From assembly GCA_027625915.1 (NCBI GenBank), contig JANTQA010000072.1:868001-932000 (forward strand): a DNA stretch of 64,000 nucleotides, given 5' to 3'. The translations under genes and the position numbers were made by a program. Of the stretch, positions 1-11,817 are shown in pieces (the stretch's first letter is position 1; every line of letters begins with the position of its first letter). Below the pieces are notes generated by a model that saw only the letters and a list, made by a program, of their open reading frames with translations, did no database searches and was not told where the DNA came from. This stretch comes from Anaeramoeba flamelloides. Lineage: Eukaryota > Metamonada > Anaeramoebidae.

Positions 1-592
1 TACTGCCATCAGTGTATACATTTGGATGGAAAATTTTGCTTATAAATTTCACATTTGGAGGCTTGTTGGGATATTCCTCAGTAAATTGCATCGTTAATTT
101 AAAGGTGCCACCTTCCCAAGCTATAATTTGAAGGGTTTTTAAATAAATAAAGGATTTAAAAGATGTGTGTCAGTGATGCTTTAAATGATCCTTTCTTTAC
201 TTTTCTTTTTCTTTTTTCTTTCTTTATTCTTTCTTTATTCTTTATTCTTTTTTTTTCATTTTCATGGGAAAACAAGAAAAATTAAAAATGACGAGCGAAT
301 TTTCGCTCCGATTCCTCATCCTTTTTTATTGTTCTTTTATTAACAGAAAAAAGAAAATTTACCTGTGTCTTCAGGACCATAAATTACTGCACTCCAAAAA
401 TAAATATCGTTGTCTGCTGGGTGCGCCTATTTATTGTTTTAGTGTTAGGTTATGTAAGAATTGGCTTATTTCTTGAGAATTTGAAAGAGAAATCAGTTTG
501 GAGAATATCTTTACGTGAATTCCATAGAAGTTTCCTGGCTTTTGTAGAGACTTTAAATCCCGAATTAATCTTTTACGGGCAGTTGTAGTCAT
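1..592 (-). CDS. ubc2: Rad6/UBC2-like ubiquitin-conjugating enzyme E2, 5' part (cut by window edge)
   Basis: Three exons on the minus strand: 592-515, 426-363 and 120-1, with GT-AG introns 514-427 (88 nt, phase 0) and 362-121 (242 nt, phase 1). Splicing gives 87 residues starting [18 protein letters not shown], continuing [20 protein letters not shown] and [20 protein letters not shown]. This is the N-terminal two thirds of a Rad6/UBE2A-type E2, whose yeast and human members start with a similar TPARRRLMRDFK helix and share the EEYPNKPP and FHPNVY motifs. The HPN motif that shapes the active site is present. The catalytic cysteine, expected about two residues after the last encoded Ser, lies beyond position 1. 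Rad6-type E2s conjugate ubiquitin to PCNA, histone H2B and N-degron substrates, and that role is inferred here from family membership. The start is the first ATG, directly before the conserved TTARKRL helix. Confidence 0.93.
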
Positions 593-3500
593 TATTTTTG
601 GTCACAAGTAAAAAAATGAATAAAAGTATCGGTCTTATATGTAAACCAGTAAAAAATTTCAGATAATTTTATTGATGGTATTCTCTACTTTCAAATTTTG
701 GAGATGTCAAGTTCAAAAAATTATGATCTCTAAAGAAAGCTAGAAAAGAAAATTAGTTTATTGAGATCAAATTTTTTTTCCATTTTTATAAATAAAGGAA
801 AACATTTTAATCCATTTTATTTCTCACAATTTATCTCTAGTTTTTTACCCTTTTTATACTCGTTTCCAACAGTATTACACAATAAAAGTCTTTATTACCA
901 GTAATATTAATCAAAAGATGTTTTTTTACTTAATTGAGATAAATCTTTTGATTAACCAAAAAAATGATTATTCAACCCATTAAAAAGAATTGTTTTTTTA
1001 AGAAGGATATTTATAATTAAGAAATTTTTAAAGTCATTTTAAAATTTTACCGAGAAATATTGTTTTTGTAATAAGATGAAATTTGTTTTTTCAAAATAAA
1101 ATTTTCTTGAAGATATTTTGAGTTAAGTATTTGATCCTCAAAATTCATTATCATTTCTTTTTTTATTCCAAAAATTTTTTTTGAAACAATAAAGTAATTA
1201 CTGGCAGCTAATGTCAACCAGTTTGTTCAAAAAATCTTTAATTAGAACTTATTGTTTGTATTTTTTTTGTTTTTCTGTAAACAAAAAATGACTTTTTTAA
1301 AACTTTAAGGTATATAAAAAGTTTTTACAATAGTTCTAAATTTTATTGTTAAATGTTGGTTTAGCTTTTTTCAAATTTTGTTTTATCTAACAACCTACAG
1401 TATTAATTTTATTTTACAGAAAATAACATTACAAAAATAATAAATCAAAAATAATAACAAAATAAAAAAAATTTTCCTTCCAAATCAAGATTTGCCAAAA
1501 TAAAACAAAAAAAATATTTCACCATTTTCAAAATTTAACTTAATTTTTAAACAAAATAATTAGTTACTTTTTTTCATTTTAAATTGGAGATAGGAGATTC
1601 TACTTTTTTAAAATAGAATCAAAATTAATAAATTGTATAGATGATGTTTACACACCCAATATATAAGGTAAAACACAAACAAAATAAAATAAAAATATTA
1701 TAAAGGATCTAAAAAATAATTCATTTTATTGGTTAAAAATAATGGGTATTCAACAAATTTTTATAGCAAAAAGTTACTGTAAAACCTAAAAAATGGAATT
1801 TCTTGATTATTTAAATTCAAGAAGTTTCGATTTGATAGTTAAGAAATTTAATGTTCTACCCAACAACCAAAAGTTTTTGACTCAAATTTTTTAGAAAAAG
1901 AAGGCAATTTAATGATATTTGAGAGGTTTTCATTTTTTATAACAATAAAAACACATTTATAAGAAAATTCTTGAATTTGAATAATAAGAATTTACATTTG
2001 AAATGGTTAAGAATTATACATATTAAGGTTTTCTATAATAATTTAAATAACCTTTTTAAAAGTTAAATTTATTAAAAAAACACTTTTTAATTTATACCAA
2101 TAGTTGAAAATAAGGAGATTGAAAATAAATTGATCTTTGCTTCATAGGGCTACAATCTTTTAAAAATCTTCCTGAAACAGTTAAAATAATATATTAACCC
2201 TTTTAGTGAAATTATATCTCTTCTTAGAAGTAGTTATGAAAATTTATTAACTACAAATTTGCCTTATAAAAAAAACAATTATTTTTATTTTTTAAAAATA
2301 TTATATTTATGCGATTAAAAGCTATGTTATTCAAATAATATATTTTCTTTTATTAGAGGCAGTTTTAATCATTAAATTATCAACGTAAGAGTAAATAAAC
2401 ACTAAATAAAATTATTTTTGATTTCTTAAAGTTCTACAACAAATATAAAAAAAATTTAATAGAAAGAAAACAAAACGCTAAAATTTTACGGAAAAAAGGG
2501 AGTTAATTTTTATAAAAAATCTTGTAAAACAAAAAATAAACAGTAAATATTTATAAAAATATCTTTAAATTTTGATTAATTTTAATTCATAATTTAAAAT
2601 TTGGTAAAAGTATAAATGGGATAAAATCAATATATTTTTTGATATATGATATACTATTAATATTACATTAGATCCCCTACTGAAAAAGATGAAAAAAATG
2701 TTTTTTTTTTAATTTGAGGCAAGGTTTTTCGGTCCAGAACTGTGTTTTTTTTAACTACAGTCGATAAAATAGTATATTGAGAATTCTATGCATTATTAAT
2801 TCAAAGCAATATTTATTTTTTTCAAGAAAACTTACAAATTAAATAATCAAGGAAACAACAACATAACCACAATGGAAAACAAGTAAATAGGATTTTGTTT
2901 TCTTAAAGTTCCACGATTAAAAAAGAAATACAAAAAATGAAAAATTAAATTTGAAAGTTTATCTGAAATTATTGATAAAATGTTTGAATAAAAATTATTA
3001 ATAAAAAATAACAAAAAAGTTTATCAAAATTGAAAAAAATTACACAAAGAATAAAAAAAATTTGTTCATAATTATAAAATTAATCTCAAAATATCAACAA
3101 GTTTATCTTCAAAATAGAATTGATCTTAGGTATACTATTGGATATGTAAATTAGATATTTCCTATTTAACAAGAAGAAGAAAAAAAAGAACAGATTTAGA
3201 ATTTGAAAAAAATATTTTATGCACTAAAAACACCTGTATTTTTGACCAACAACTGTACAAAAGTAAGTTTTTATGTTAGGTTAAGAATCCGTTTCTAGGA
3301 AATACAAAAAGGGAATGTTGAGTAGTGAAACTAACGCAGCCTTTTTCCTTTAACCCATTCTGGTAATTTAACTCATGTACAAAATAGGTACTCAACTTTT
3401 GAAATAAAAGAACTAAATCAATAGGACGGAAACAACATATAAACAATAAATAGGGCCCTTTAAATAAATTTTAAAAAAGACTTATGAAGATATTAAAAGA

Positions 3501-4137
3501 TTAAATATTAATATTTTGTCAAAAAAAAACAAAAAAACAATCATTTTTTACTTGTTAAAGAAAAATCATTTTTATCTCTGAAATTTTATTAAATTTTTCG
3601 AAATTTTTTGTCTAAAGTCATTTATTATTATTGAAACATTTTATATCAATCAAAGATCTAAACTAAAAAGTCAATTTAATCTGAATCAAGTATTTAGTTT
3701 GTAATTCTCTTTTACTACCCCACCCTGAAAAAAAAAAAACACCCTTTATATTTTGGAAATGAGTTATTGACATTGGATATTTACACCACTAGATATTAAG
3801 TTTTAATGGAAACTTTTTACACATTGACAATACTCTCTTCATTACCCAAACAGAAATATCGAGTGAACAATCACTACAACTTACATGAGCAAAATTTTAT
3901 GCATATTTATACTTTTCTGAACAAATTTTAAAAAAGTCTTTATTCGTTAAAAAATTAATCCAAAAAAAAAAATATTCAAGATTTTTAGGCTTCAAATATA
4001 CAAGCTTTTTCTTAATTAAAAAGAATTCAAAATAATCTGAAAATTAATACGTCTTCATCTCGCAAATCTGAAAGTTTCCAATTAATGAAAACTTTTTATT
4101 TTTTAAATTTTAGTTTTTTTTTTGCTATTTGCTTTGA
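593..4137. other. Gene-free AT-rich spacer between the divergent E2 and dynamin genes
   Basis: The E2 and dynamin genes are transcribed away from each other, so both promoters should lie here, but I recognise no specific promoter motif. The first third (about 645-1745) is one copy of a ~1.1 kb direct repeat found again inside the dynamin intron. The part around 2840-3240 resembles 57125-57560 (shared TTTTCTTAAAGTT and GTATACTATTG segments), so it is probably another degraded dispersed repeat. No open frame with coding character was seen. Confidence 0.6.
645..1745 (+). repeat. ~1.1 kb direct repeat, copy 1
   Basis: This segment aligns over its whole length with 5453-6541 in the same orientation. 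Shared anchors in order include GGTATTCTCTACTT, AAAAAATTATGATC, TTACCAGTAATATTAAT, TTTTAAAGTCATTT, TCAAAATAAAATTTTC and TAGTTACTTTTTT or its close variant. By eye identity is roughly 70-80 percent with many small indels. No inverted termini or coding capacity were found. It could be an old segmental duplication or two copies of a dispersed non-coding element. Confidence 0.75.
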
Positions 4138-7100
4138 ATGTACCAAGATTTAGTTGATATTTCGATAAAAATAAGAAAAATAAGTCTTCAACTTGGATCA
4201 CCCATTTCAACACCTGAAGTAATTGTTGTTGGTTCACAGTCTAGTGGCAAATCAAGCGTCTTAGAAAATATTCTTAAACGGGATTTCTTACCGAGAGGAA
4301 CAGGGATAGTTACCAAAGTTCCTATCCGTATACAATTAACAAACTCTAGTAAACCAAATTCGCTGCCTTTTGTGATCTTTCAGCATCAACCAAAAAAAAT
4401 ATTTTATGATTTTGAGGAAGTGCATTCCGAAATTCTAAAAGAGACACAAGAAAGGACTTCCAAGGGAGCAATTGTTGACGATCCCATTTGCTTAAATGTA
4501 AAACAATAATTTTTTTGATCCTTCTTTTTTTTTGTTCTTTTGCTAAATTTGAAACCCTTTTAACATTTTTTGAACTTCGTTGGACGAACAAACGTCACAA
4601 TTTAATAACCAATTAAATTAAAAGTTTTGTTGGTTGTGAGATTTGTTAAGCAGTGTATTGACAAACCAAGAGAACAAAAGTGGTAATGTAATTTTCATAC
4701 GCTTATTTTGTTGGTAAAAATAAAAAAAGAGCCAATCCTTTCCTCAAAGAGAAAATTTAAATTGCTAAGAATCAAATTTTTACTGTGTTACTGTAAATTC
4801 AAAGCTTTGCCAAGTTAAGAAGATAAAAATTTATTCATAAAGTTGTTGCTTTACTGATTTAACTGTTGAGAGAAAAATTTTTGACACAGAAAAATGGTTG
4901 GACACCATTTTAAATTGGGAACCTTACTGAAAATTGAAAATCAAATCCTATTGATAACTTGGTGTTTTTTATATAAATCCAGGTTTAAAGGTGTTACAAG
5001 TACATTAACCTGTGTTGTGTGTTGAATACTCATTTGAATGGTTGATAACTAAAGTAGATCATGCTATTTTAACAAAAATCCAAGTTCTAGTAAAGTTTGA
5101 TATTAATTCTGAAAATGTTAATTTTTAAACTTGCTTTAGATTATAAAAGATAAGGTTTTGAAAAAGTAGAATTACATTAATCGTTATTCTAATAAGTAGA
5201 TTATTGTTCTTTTCTTTAGTTATTTCACAAACGAAAGAAATTAAAAATCATTTTCAGTAATGTTCCCAATTAAAATTGCTGTTCAACTATTTTTCTCTGT
5301 CCAACATTTTTCTCTCAACAGTTAGAACAAAATAAAAAAAAAGAGAAAGACAACTTTAAAAATACACTTTTTACATTAAAAAATAAAAACCACCTTTGAA
5401 TCATGATTGTCTAATCTAACCATCCAATTTTAAGGGATCAGTCTTCTACGACAACAATGAAAAATTTTAAAATATGTTATTGGTGGTATTCTCTACTTAC
5501 AAATTCTGTGGATGCCAAGTGTCAAAAAATTATGATCGACTAAGAAAGCCATAAAAAAAAATTAGTAGAGTGAGATCAATTTTTTTTTTCCATTTTTTCT
5601 GAAAAAGAAAACTATTAAATTCATTTTATTTCTCACATTATAACAAGTTTTTACCCCATTTATTGTCATTTTGATCATTATTAGACTATAACATTTCTTT
5701 GTTACCAGTAATATTAATATAAAGATTTTTTTTTCTTTTTTGAGATAAAACTTTTGGTTTATCAAAATATTGATATATTTAACATATTGAAAAATAATTG
5801 TTTTGTTTTAAGAAGGATAGTTATAATAATTAAAGTTTTAAAGTCATTTAAAAATTTTACCTAGAAATTTTGTTTTTGTATTAAGATAAAATTCGATTTT
5901 TCAAAATAAAATTTTCTGTAAGATAATTTGGGAATTAGTTAATTTTATCCTCAAAATTCAAAATCAATTTTTTTCTGCAAAAAATCATTTAAATTGTTAT
6001 TGGGATTCTTGTGAATAATATCAAACATTTTGTTCAAAAAATTTTTTTTTCAGTTTTTTGAACTTTTTCTTCATTTTTTGAAAACTAGAAAACAACTTTT
6101 TTTAAAACATTAAAGAACAAAAAATTTTTATTGAGTAGATCTCAATTGAATTGATAAACTGTAGTTATGCTTCTACCAAATATTCATTTATTGAATCACC
6201 TATACCACAATTAGTTTTATTGACTAATATTTGAATTGAAATATTTATAATTTAAAAAGAAACCAAATAAAAAATTTGCTTTCGAAATCAATACTTTCCA
6301 ACATAAAACGAAAAATATGATTTTCCCATTTTCTGAATTAACTTAATTATTAATAAAAATAATAGGTTACTTTTTTTGGTTTTATATTGGAAATATACAA
6401 AATTTGAATTTCAAAAAAGAGACTCAAATCAATAAATTGTTTAAATGAGGTTAACTCATCCATTTCAGAAGTCGAAACACAAATTACAAAAAAAAAAAAA
6501 TTAAAGATCTTGACAAGATTTCATTTTATTTTTAAAAATGACTACCCCCCTTAAAGAAATAATAAATTATTGAGATTATCTTTTCAAATCGAAAAAATAG
6601 AGATGTTATTTTTCTACAATTTATAAAATTTTCCTAAATTTCATCTTTCCAAAGAACAATTTTTTTAAATGAAAAGCAACTTTCTTATTTTTGGGGTGTT
6701 AACTGGCCCTTTCTTGTTTCCAAAACCCACACCAACAACAAGAAGATTTGAATAACTCTTTTCTCGATATTACTTGTTTTCGGAAAAGACTTTATCAAAT
6801 TTTTCATAAAGTAAAAAAAAAAAACCAAAACTAAATAAAAATTCTCAACATGAAAACACCATTTGCTCCTGGATTATTAAATATCTATGAATCTAAGGAA
6901 TGTTCCTGGCCAAAATTTGGATTTGGGAAGCCGATTTTCTAAAAATTCATTTTTAAACAACCTTTAAAAATCAAACAAAGTTGTAGAACGATCAAATAAA
7001 AAATACAAAATTAAAAATTAAAAATAAAATTTAAAAAATAAAAAATACATAAATAAAAAATACATAAATAAAAAATACAAAATAAAATATAAAACCAATT

Positions 7101-8713
7101 ATCAAAAGTTAAATGCGCCAGACGTACCAAATATTATTTTAGTTGATTTACCAGGACTAACCAAAAACGCAGTCAAAGACCAAAGGGAAGACGTTCCACT
7201 TCAAATTGAACTACTTGTAAAAAAATATTTAAAGAACAAAAATTGCATTATTTTAACAATTTCTGAATCGACCCAAGAAATTGTTAATAGTGTTTCTATT
7301 AAGCTAAGTAAAGAATATGATCAAAAGGGTGAAAGGACTCTGAATGTGTTAACAAAACTTGATTTAATGGAAAGGGGGACTGATGTATGTGATATTCTAA
7401 ATGGCGAAGTAATTAAAAATGGGAAGGGCTTTATTCCAGTTATTAATAGATCCCAAAAGGAATTAAAACGGGGCATCACTTATCAGCAATTAATCAAAAA
7501 AGAAAAACATTTTTTCCAAAATCATCCATCATATTGTGATATTTCCAATAAATGTGGCAATGAATATTTAATCAAAACAATTTCAAAATTGCTTGCAGAA
7601 AAAATTCAAAAGTCAATTCCGACTTTAAAAAATGAAACAGAAAAGTTATTACTCAAAGTAAAAAAGTCTCTTTCAAGCTATGAAAACCCATTTGAAATTA
7701 CAGAGGGGAGTAAATCTGGGATGATGATGCTGATTTTTACAAAATATGTCAAGGAGTACTCCAAATTAATCGAAGGAAATTCTAATCAATGTTCAAACCC
7801 TAAAAAATTAATTGGGGGTGCGAGAATTTACCATTCATTACAAACAAAATTCACTAATATCATTTTAAAAATTAAGTCAAATAATAAGGTCAAAATTGAA
7901 GAAATTCGAAAACTGTTAAGAAATCATTCCGGTTATCGATCATACTTGTTTAATCCTGAAATTTGCTTTGAAATCTTAGTGAAAAAAAAAATTGAACAAT
8001 TTATTAAACCTTCGCAAAACTGCGTTTATTTAATTTATAATGAATTGCTATCAATTTTTGACTCGATAAAATGCAACGAATTGCAATTTTTCCCCCAACT
8101 TAAACTTGAAATAAAGGCCGTTACCAAAAAGTTTTTAAAAACTTTAATTAAGCCAACACAGAACTATATCGAGCAGTTAATTTTAGTTGAAATGAGTTGT
8201 ATAGATCTTTCAAATCATAATTTTTTTGTTGATGAAAAAATAAATATTAATTTGATAAATAAAAATAAAAATGCAAAAAAATCACGTAAACGCAAACCAC
8301 AAAGAAAAGGAAACGATAACAGTTACATTTCAAAAAATAAGAATGGTCAATCAAATGAAGAATTAAAGGATTTAGAAACAATGCCAAAGGAAATCAAATC
8401 TTTATCCAAAATGAACCAAAACGAAGAGTATATTATTAATCTTATTCAAAACTTAGTAAAAAATAGGTTAAATGTTATTACGGTCAAAATTGTAGATAGT
8501 GTAATCAAAACTATCGTGCATTTTATCATTAATAAAAGTAAAACAGATTTATTATTTGAATTGGTTCAAAATTTATACTCCGAAGAAAAGGTCAGTATTT
8601 TATTAAAAGAATCCAACACAATAATACAACAACGTGAAAATGCCAAGCAGATGTTCCAACAATTGAATAATGCTAAAATATTATTAAGTGACATCGCTAA
8701 ACAATTTTTTTAA
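4138..8713 (+). CDS. Dynamin-related large GTPase (Drp1/Vps1-like)
   Basis: Two exons, 4138-4497 and 7109-8713, joined in phase 0 across a 2,611 nt GT-AG intron, encode 654 residues. The splice restores the family alignment exactly: PICLN at the end of exon 1 joins LNAPDVPNIILVDLPG. All GTPase motifs are visible: P-loop GSQSSGKSS (32-40), switch GTGIVTKVP, DLPG (133-136), TKLD (202-205) and NRSQ (233-236). A stalk follows, then a Lys/Asn-rich insert (about 505-550) where classical dynamins have a PH domain, then a GTPase effector domain (about 558-650). There is no PH or proline-rich domain, so it belongs with Drp1/Vps1-type proteins that self-assemble to constrict organelle or endosomal membranes. 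Which membrane cannot be told from sequence. The first ATG gives the usual short helix before the P-loop. The gene ends with TAA. Confidence 0.93.
4860..5324 (+). mobile_element. MITE-like element, family A, copy 1
   Basis: About 65 bp terminal inverted repeats start ACTGTTGAGAGAAAAAT and end with the reverse complement ATTTTTCTCTCAACAGT. The ends are flanked by TA on both sides (4860-4861 and 5323-5324), the target duplication typical of Tc1/mariner-type transposons. The interior has no coding frame. A second copy lies in reverse orientation at 46976-47427, with matching interior sequence (for example TTTCTTTCGTTTGTGAAATA in that copy). It is a non-autonomous element in a host intron. Confidence 0.85.
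5453..6541 (+). repeat. ~1.1 kb direct repeat, copy 2 (in dynamin intron)
   Basis: Partner of 645-1745 in the same orientation; see that entry for shared anchors. It begins just after family A copy 1 and ends near ACTACCCCCC at 6541, where similarity stops. Together the two copies bracket the first coding exon of the dynamin gene. Confidence 0.75.
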
Positions 8714-11700
8714 TATTAATATACGCGTATGCATGACTTTAGAGATATAAATTCATCAAAACAAAAAAAAAAAAAAAAAAAAAAAAAAAAGAAAGAAAGA
8801 AAATGGAAATAATAATAATAATTCAAGTTATTTGAATTAATTATACTGGTACGGGTATATGTGTATGTGAATTTAAATTCTTTAAATAATTTAAATTAAT
8901 TAATTTTAATTTATAAAAATAAATTTCATCTCAAAAAATGAAAACTGTAATAATATTATTCATATTATTAATAGACATGTTATAAATTAATTTTATGTTT
9001 TAAGTTAATTATAAAAAAATTTTTTTAAAAAAATATAATATGATGAAGAGTTTTTTGGAAATCAAACTCGATATTCTAAACTTTGTTCCAGTCAAAGCGG
9101 TATCTAAAAAAAAACATTTTTTTCAAATATCAAATATTTTTTATAAATGACCTTTGAAGATTAAATAAGAAATATTTAGAATAATAAACATTAAAGAATA
9201 GTTGAGATCAGCCTGGAATAAAACTAAAAAATCCATATTTTTTCTTAAAAATTGAAAAACCTCAAATTCTTTGGGTACATCGAGAAAAACAACAATGTTC
9301 GTTTTGATCTCCTATTGAAGATCAAATAAAATTTCAATAGAAATAAATAAGATTTCTCTACAATAATTTTCACTGTTTCAATAATATTAAAATAACAGGC
9401 TTTTACCAAGTGACTCTTGATCTTGTAAAAAAAAAATTTCCAATTGAGGGGAATCAAAAAAAATCGAAAAAAACAGTTAAAATGTTCAAAAATGTGAAAA
9501 AATGATTTCAATTTTTGGGAATTTCCGAAATTAATTTTTTTCTTCTAATATCTATGCAAACGATTTAAACATGTGTAATTCACTCTCCACAACTGGGAAC
9601 TTTGACTGGAAAATGGTTTATTATACAGATCATTTTTTGTTTTTGTATCAAATTTGAAAAATAAATTATTTTTTTTTATATTTGCCTTTTAAACAGTAAA
9701 TCATGATACTTATACAGCCTCAAATAGCAATAGAGTTATTTTTTTAAGTGTTTACTTGTAGTTGACTTTTTAATGAGGGTAATTTATTGATTTATTTTTT
9801 TTTCTACAAGAAAAAGTTCATATTTAGAATTCTTCACTTAAACCCAACGATAATATTTATAGTAAATTCTATTTAAAGTGTTTCTAAAGATTAAAATGTG
9901 TTAAATTGATTAGAGAGTTCTTTAGTATGTTGATTGATTTTATTTAAAGAGGAGTAAGCTTACGATTCTTCCACCAAAGAAAAATTAAAAAAAAAACTTA
10001 TTTTTAAACTTTGAAGCAGAAAAAAACTGAGAGGGCGAATTTACAATTTTATTATAAAAAAAAAGTAACATGTTGTTATCGCATGAAAATAACAATAGGC
10101 TTATGTCATTCTCAAGAAGTTTAAATGGGTAAATATCACCTTTAATTCTGTAAATTACTTTTGGATAATGAGATACATTAGAATATTGAAATAAATAAGA
10201 AGTGGAGTGGTAAAAAAAATGAAAAAAAAAATGTTAAGTGGATGAAGAAAATCGAAAAAAATGTTTGAGAATGAGAGAAAGAAAAAAAAAAAAGAGGATA
10301 CAATATAAATGAAATAATAAGATTTTCTACTTTTAGAATTAATTTTAATTGAATATATCTTATAAAAAAAATCTTTTCAAGATTCAAAAAATTCATCATT
10401 CTTCGTAATATTACAAATAGAAATCGTTTTTTATTTATTGGCTAAAGTAATTTAGATAGATTTTTTGTTTGAATTTGTTATTTGGTAGATTATTTTCTTT
10501 CTTATTGATATCTTTTATTCATGATAACTCTCATAAAAAATGGAAAAAAGATACTAATAATAATTTTTTTTTTTTAATTCTAAATAAAAAGGACAAAATG
10601 AACCTTTATTATCAGTTTGAAAAGAGGAATATCTATTTTCAAATTTTTGTAAAAGATCGAAATTTTAATAATAATGAAGATGATTTTGGGCTCAGACATT
10701 TTTACTGTTAAATCTGGTCTGTTTGTGTTTTTTTAGGATTATTCAAAAATATTCAGTAGTTTTTATAATTTATTTAAAGATCTTCAATTTTTAAAATAAA
10801 TTACAGAAATTTTTATTTTTATTCAAAGTATTTGTTTTTTAATATTTTCTATTTGATTTTAATGTATATGAAAATTTTTTTGATCTTAAAATATTATAAG
10901 AATTAAAGTTCTAAGATAAAAGAATTGTGATAAATTCAGTTGGTTTTGTATTTTTTAATAAATTTAAATTTTCTTTTGTTTGTAACTCAAAATTAAACAA
11001 ATCAATCTCCACTTTCACTACAATAATTTTTTATTGGTGTATTTTTTTTTTTATGTTTAATATTGATCTTGATCTATTATTAATTTAATAGTCCATACTT
11101 TTTAATACAACAAAATTTAATTTGTAACTAAAAAATCTTATTTAATCAATTTATCAAGAAATACCAAAATAGAACCTTTTGTTAATCGAAAAGTTAACAA
11201 AAGTTTATACATTACAAGAATCACTAAACAAAAAAGAAATAATTATCAATACTAATCAATTATCAGTGGGTCAAAAATTTTTGAGAGAAAAGTTCCATTT
11301 AAGGTTATTTCAAATGTAAATGAAGCTCGAAAAAACATACTAACTTAAATTTGAATCTGAAAAATAAGTCAAAAATATATTAAATTCACAACAGGATCTT
11401 TAAATAAATTCTGAAAAAAAATACTGATGAATGCAGTATTAATTCTTTTTTCTTTTCCTACCACATCCTAATTGTGTTCTTGTAAAATTTCGTCTGTAAG
11501 AAAATGGGAATCATAGTTTATACACTTGAGACTTTAATATTTGTAAAAATGATTGTATTGATAATTCTATTATTTCCATCAAAAAAGAGAAATTAGAGAA
11601 AAAAAGTGATGATTCATCTTTAAACGAAAAATTATTAAAATGTTAAATTTAAAAAAGAAGTATTAATTAAATACTCAAAAATAAAATAGGAAATATACAT

Positions 11701-11817
11701 ATTGTTAGTGTATTTTTTCTCAACCGAATCTCTTGATTGACTTGTTCAAATACCAAAAATAGTTATTTTTTTTCATTTTTTTTAAAATAACTCAAAATAT
11801 TTTATCATTCAACTAAA
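8714..11817. other. Gene-free spacer with poly-A run and MITE copy
   Basis: A long A run starts about 8763, just downstream of the dynamin stop. A family B MITE-like element occupies about 9087-9610. The remaining part to 11817 is AT-rich and shows no coding frame I can support; short open frames near 10178-10711 are Phe/Lys/Asn-rich, as expected from base composition. Confidence 0.6.
9087..9610 (+). mobile_element. MITE-like element, family B, copy 1
   Basis: The ends are TTCCAGTCAAAG and its reverse complement CTTTGACTGGAA. The ~520 bp interior is non-coding and recurs at about 30620-30995 (partial), 46295-46801, 51052-51723 (reverse) and 56505-56959 (reverse). Shared internal landmarks include TTTTTTTCAAATATCAA, ACAGGCTTTTACCAAGTGAC and TTTCTTCTAATATC. 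Target duplications are not clear. Confidence 0.75.

Larger units (their letters stand above)
4498..7108 (+). other. 2.6 kb repeat-filled intron of the dynamin gene
   Basis: The donor is GTAAAA after AAT, and the acceptor is CAAAAG before TTAAATGCG. The intron is about four times longer than the next longest in the window (725 nt); the others are 88-303 nt. It holds a complete MITE-like element (4860-5324) and the second copy of the 1.1 kb direct repeat (5453-6541). Insertions therefore explain most of its length. Confidence 0.85.

Noticed and set aside
645-6541. The two 1.1 kb direct repeats as long terminal repeats of one element
   Set aside because: The intervening DNA is a host dynamin exon and non-coding sequence; there is no polymerase, capsid, primer site or TG/CA termini, and the copies are strongly diverged.
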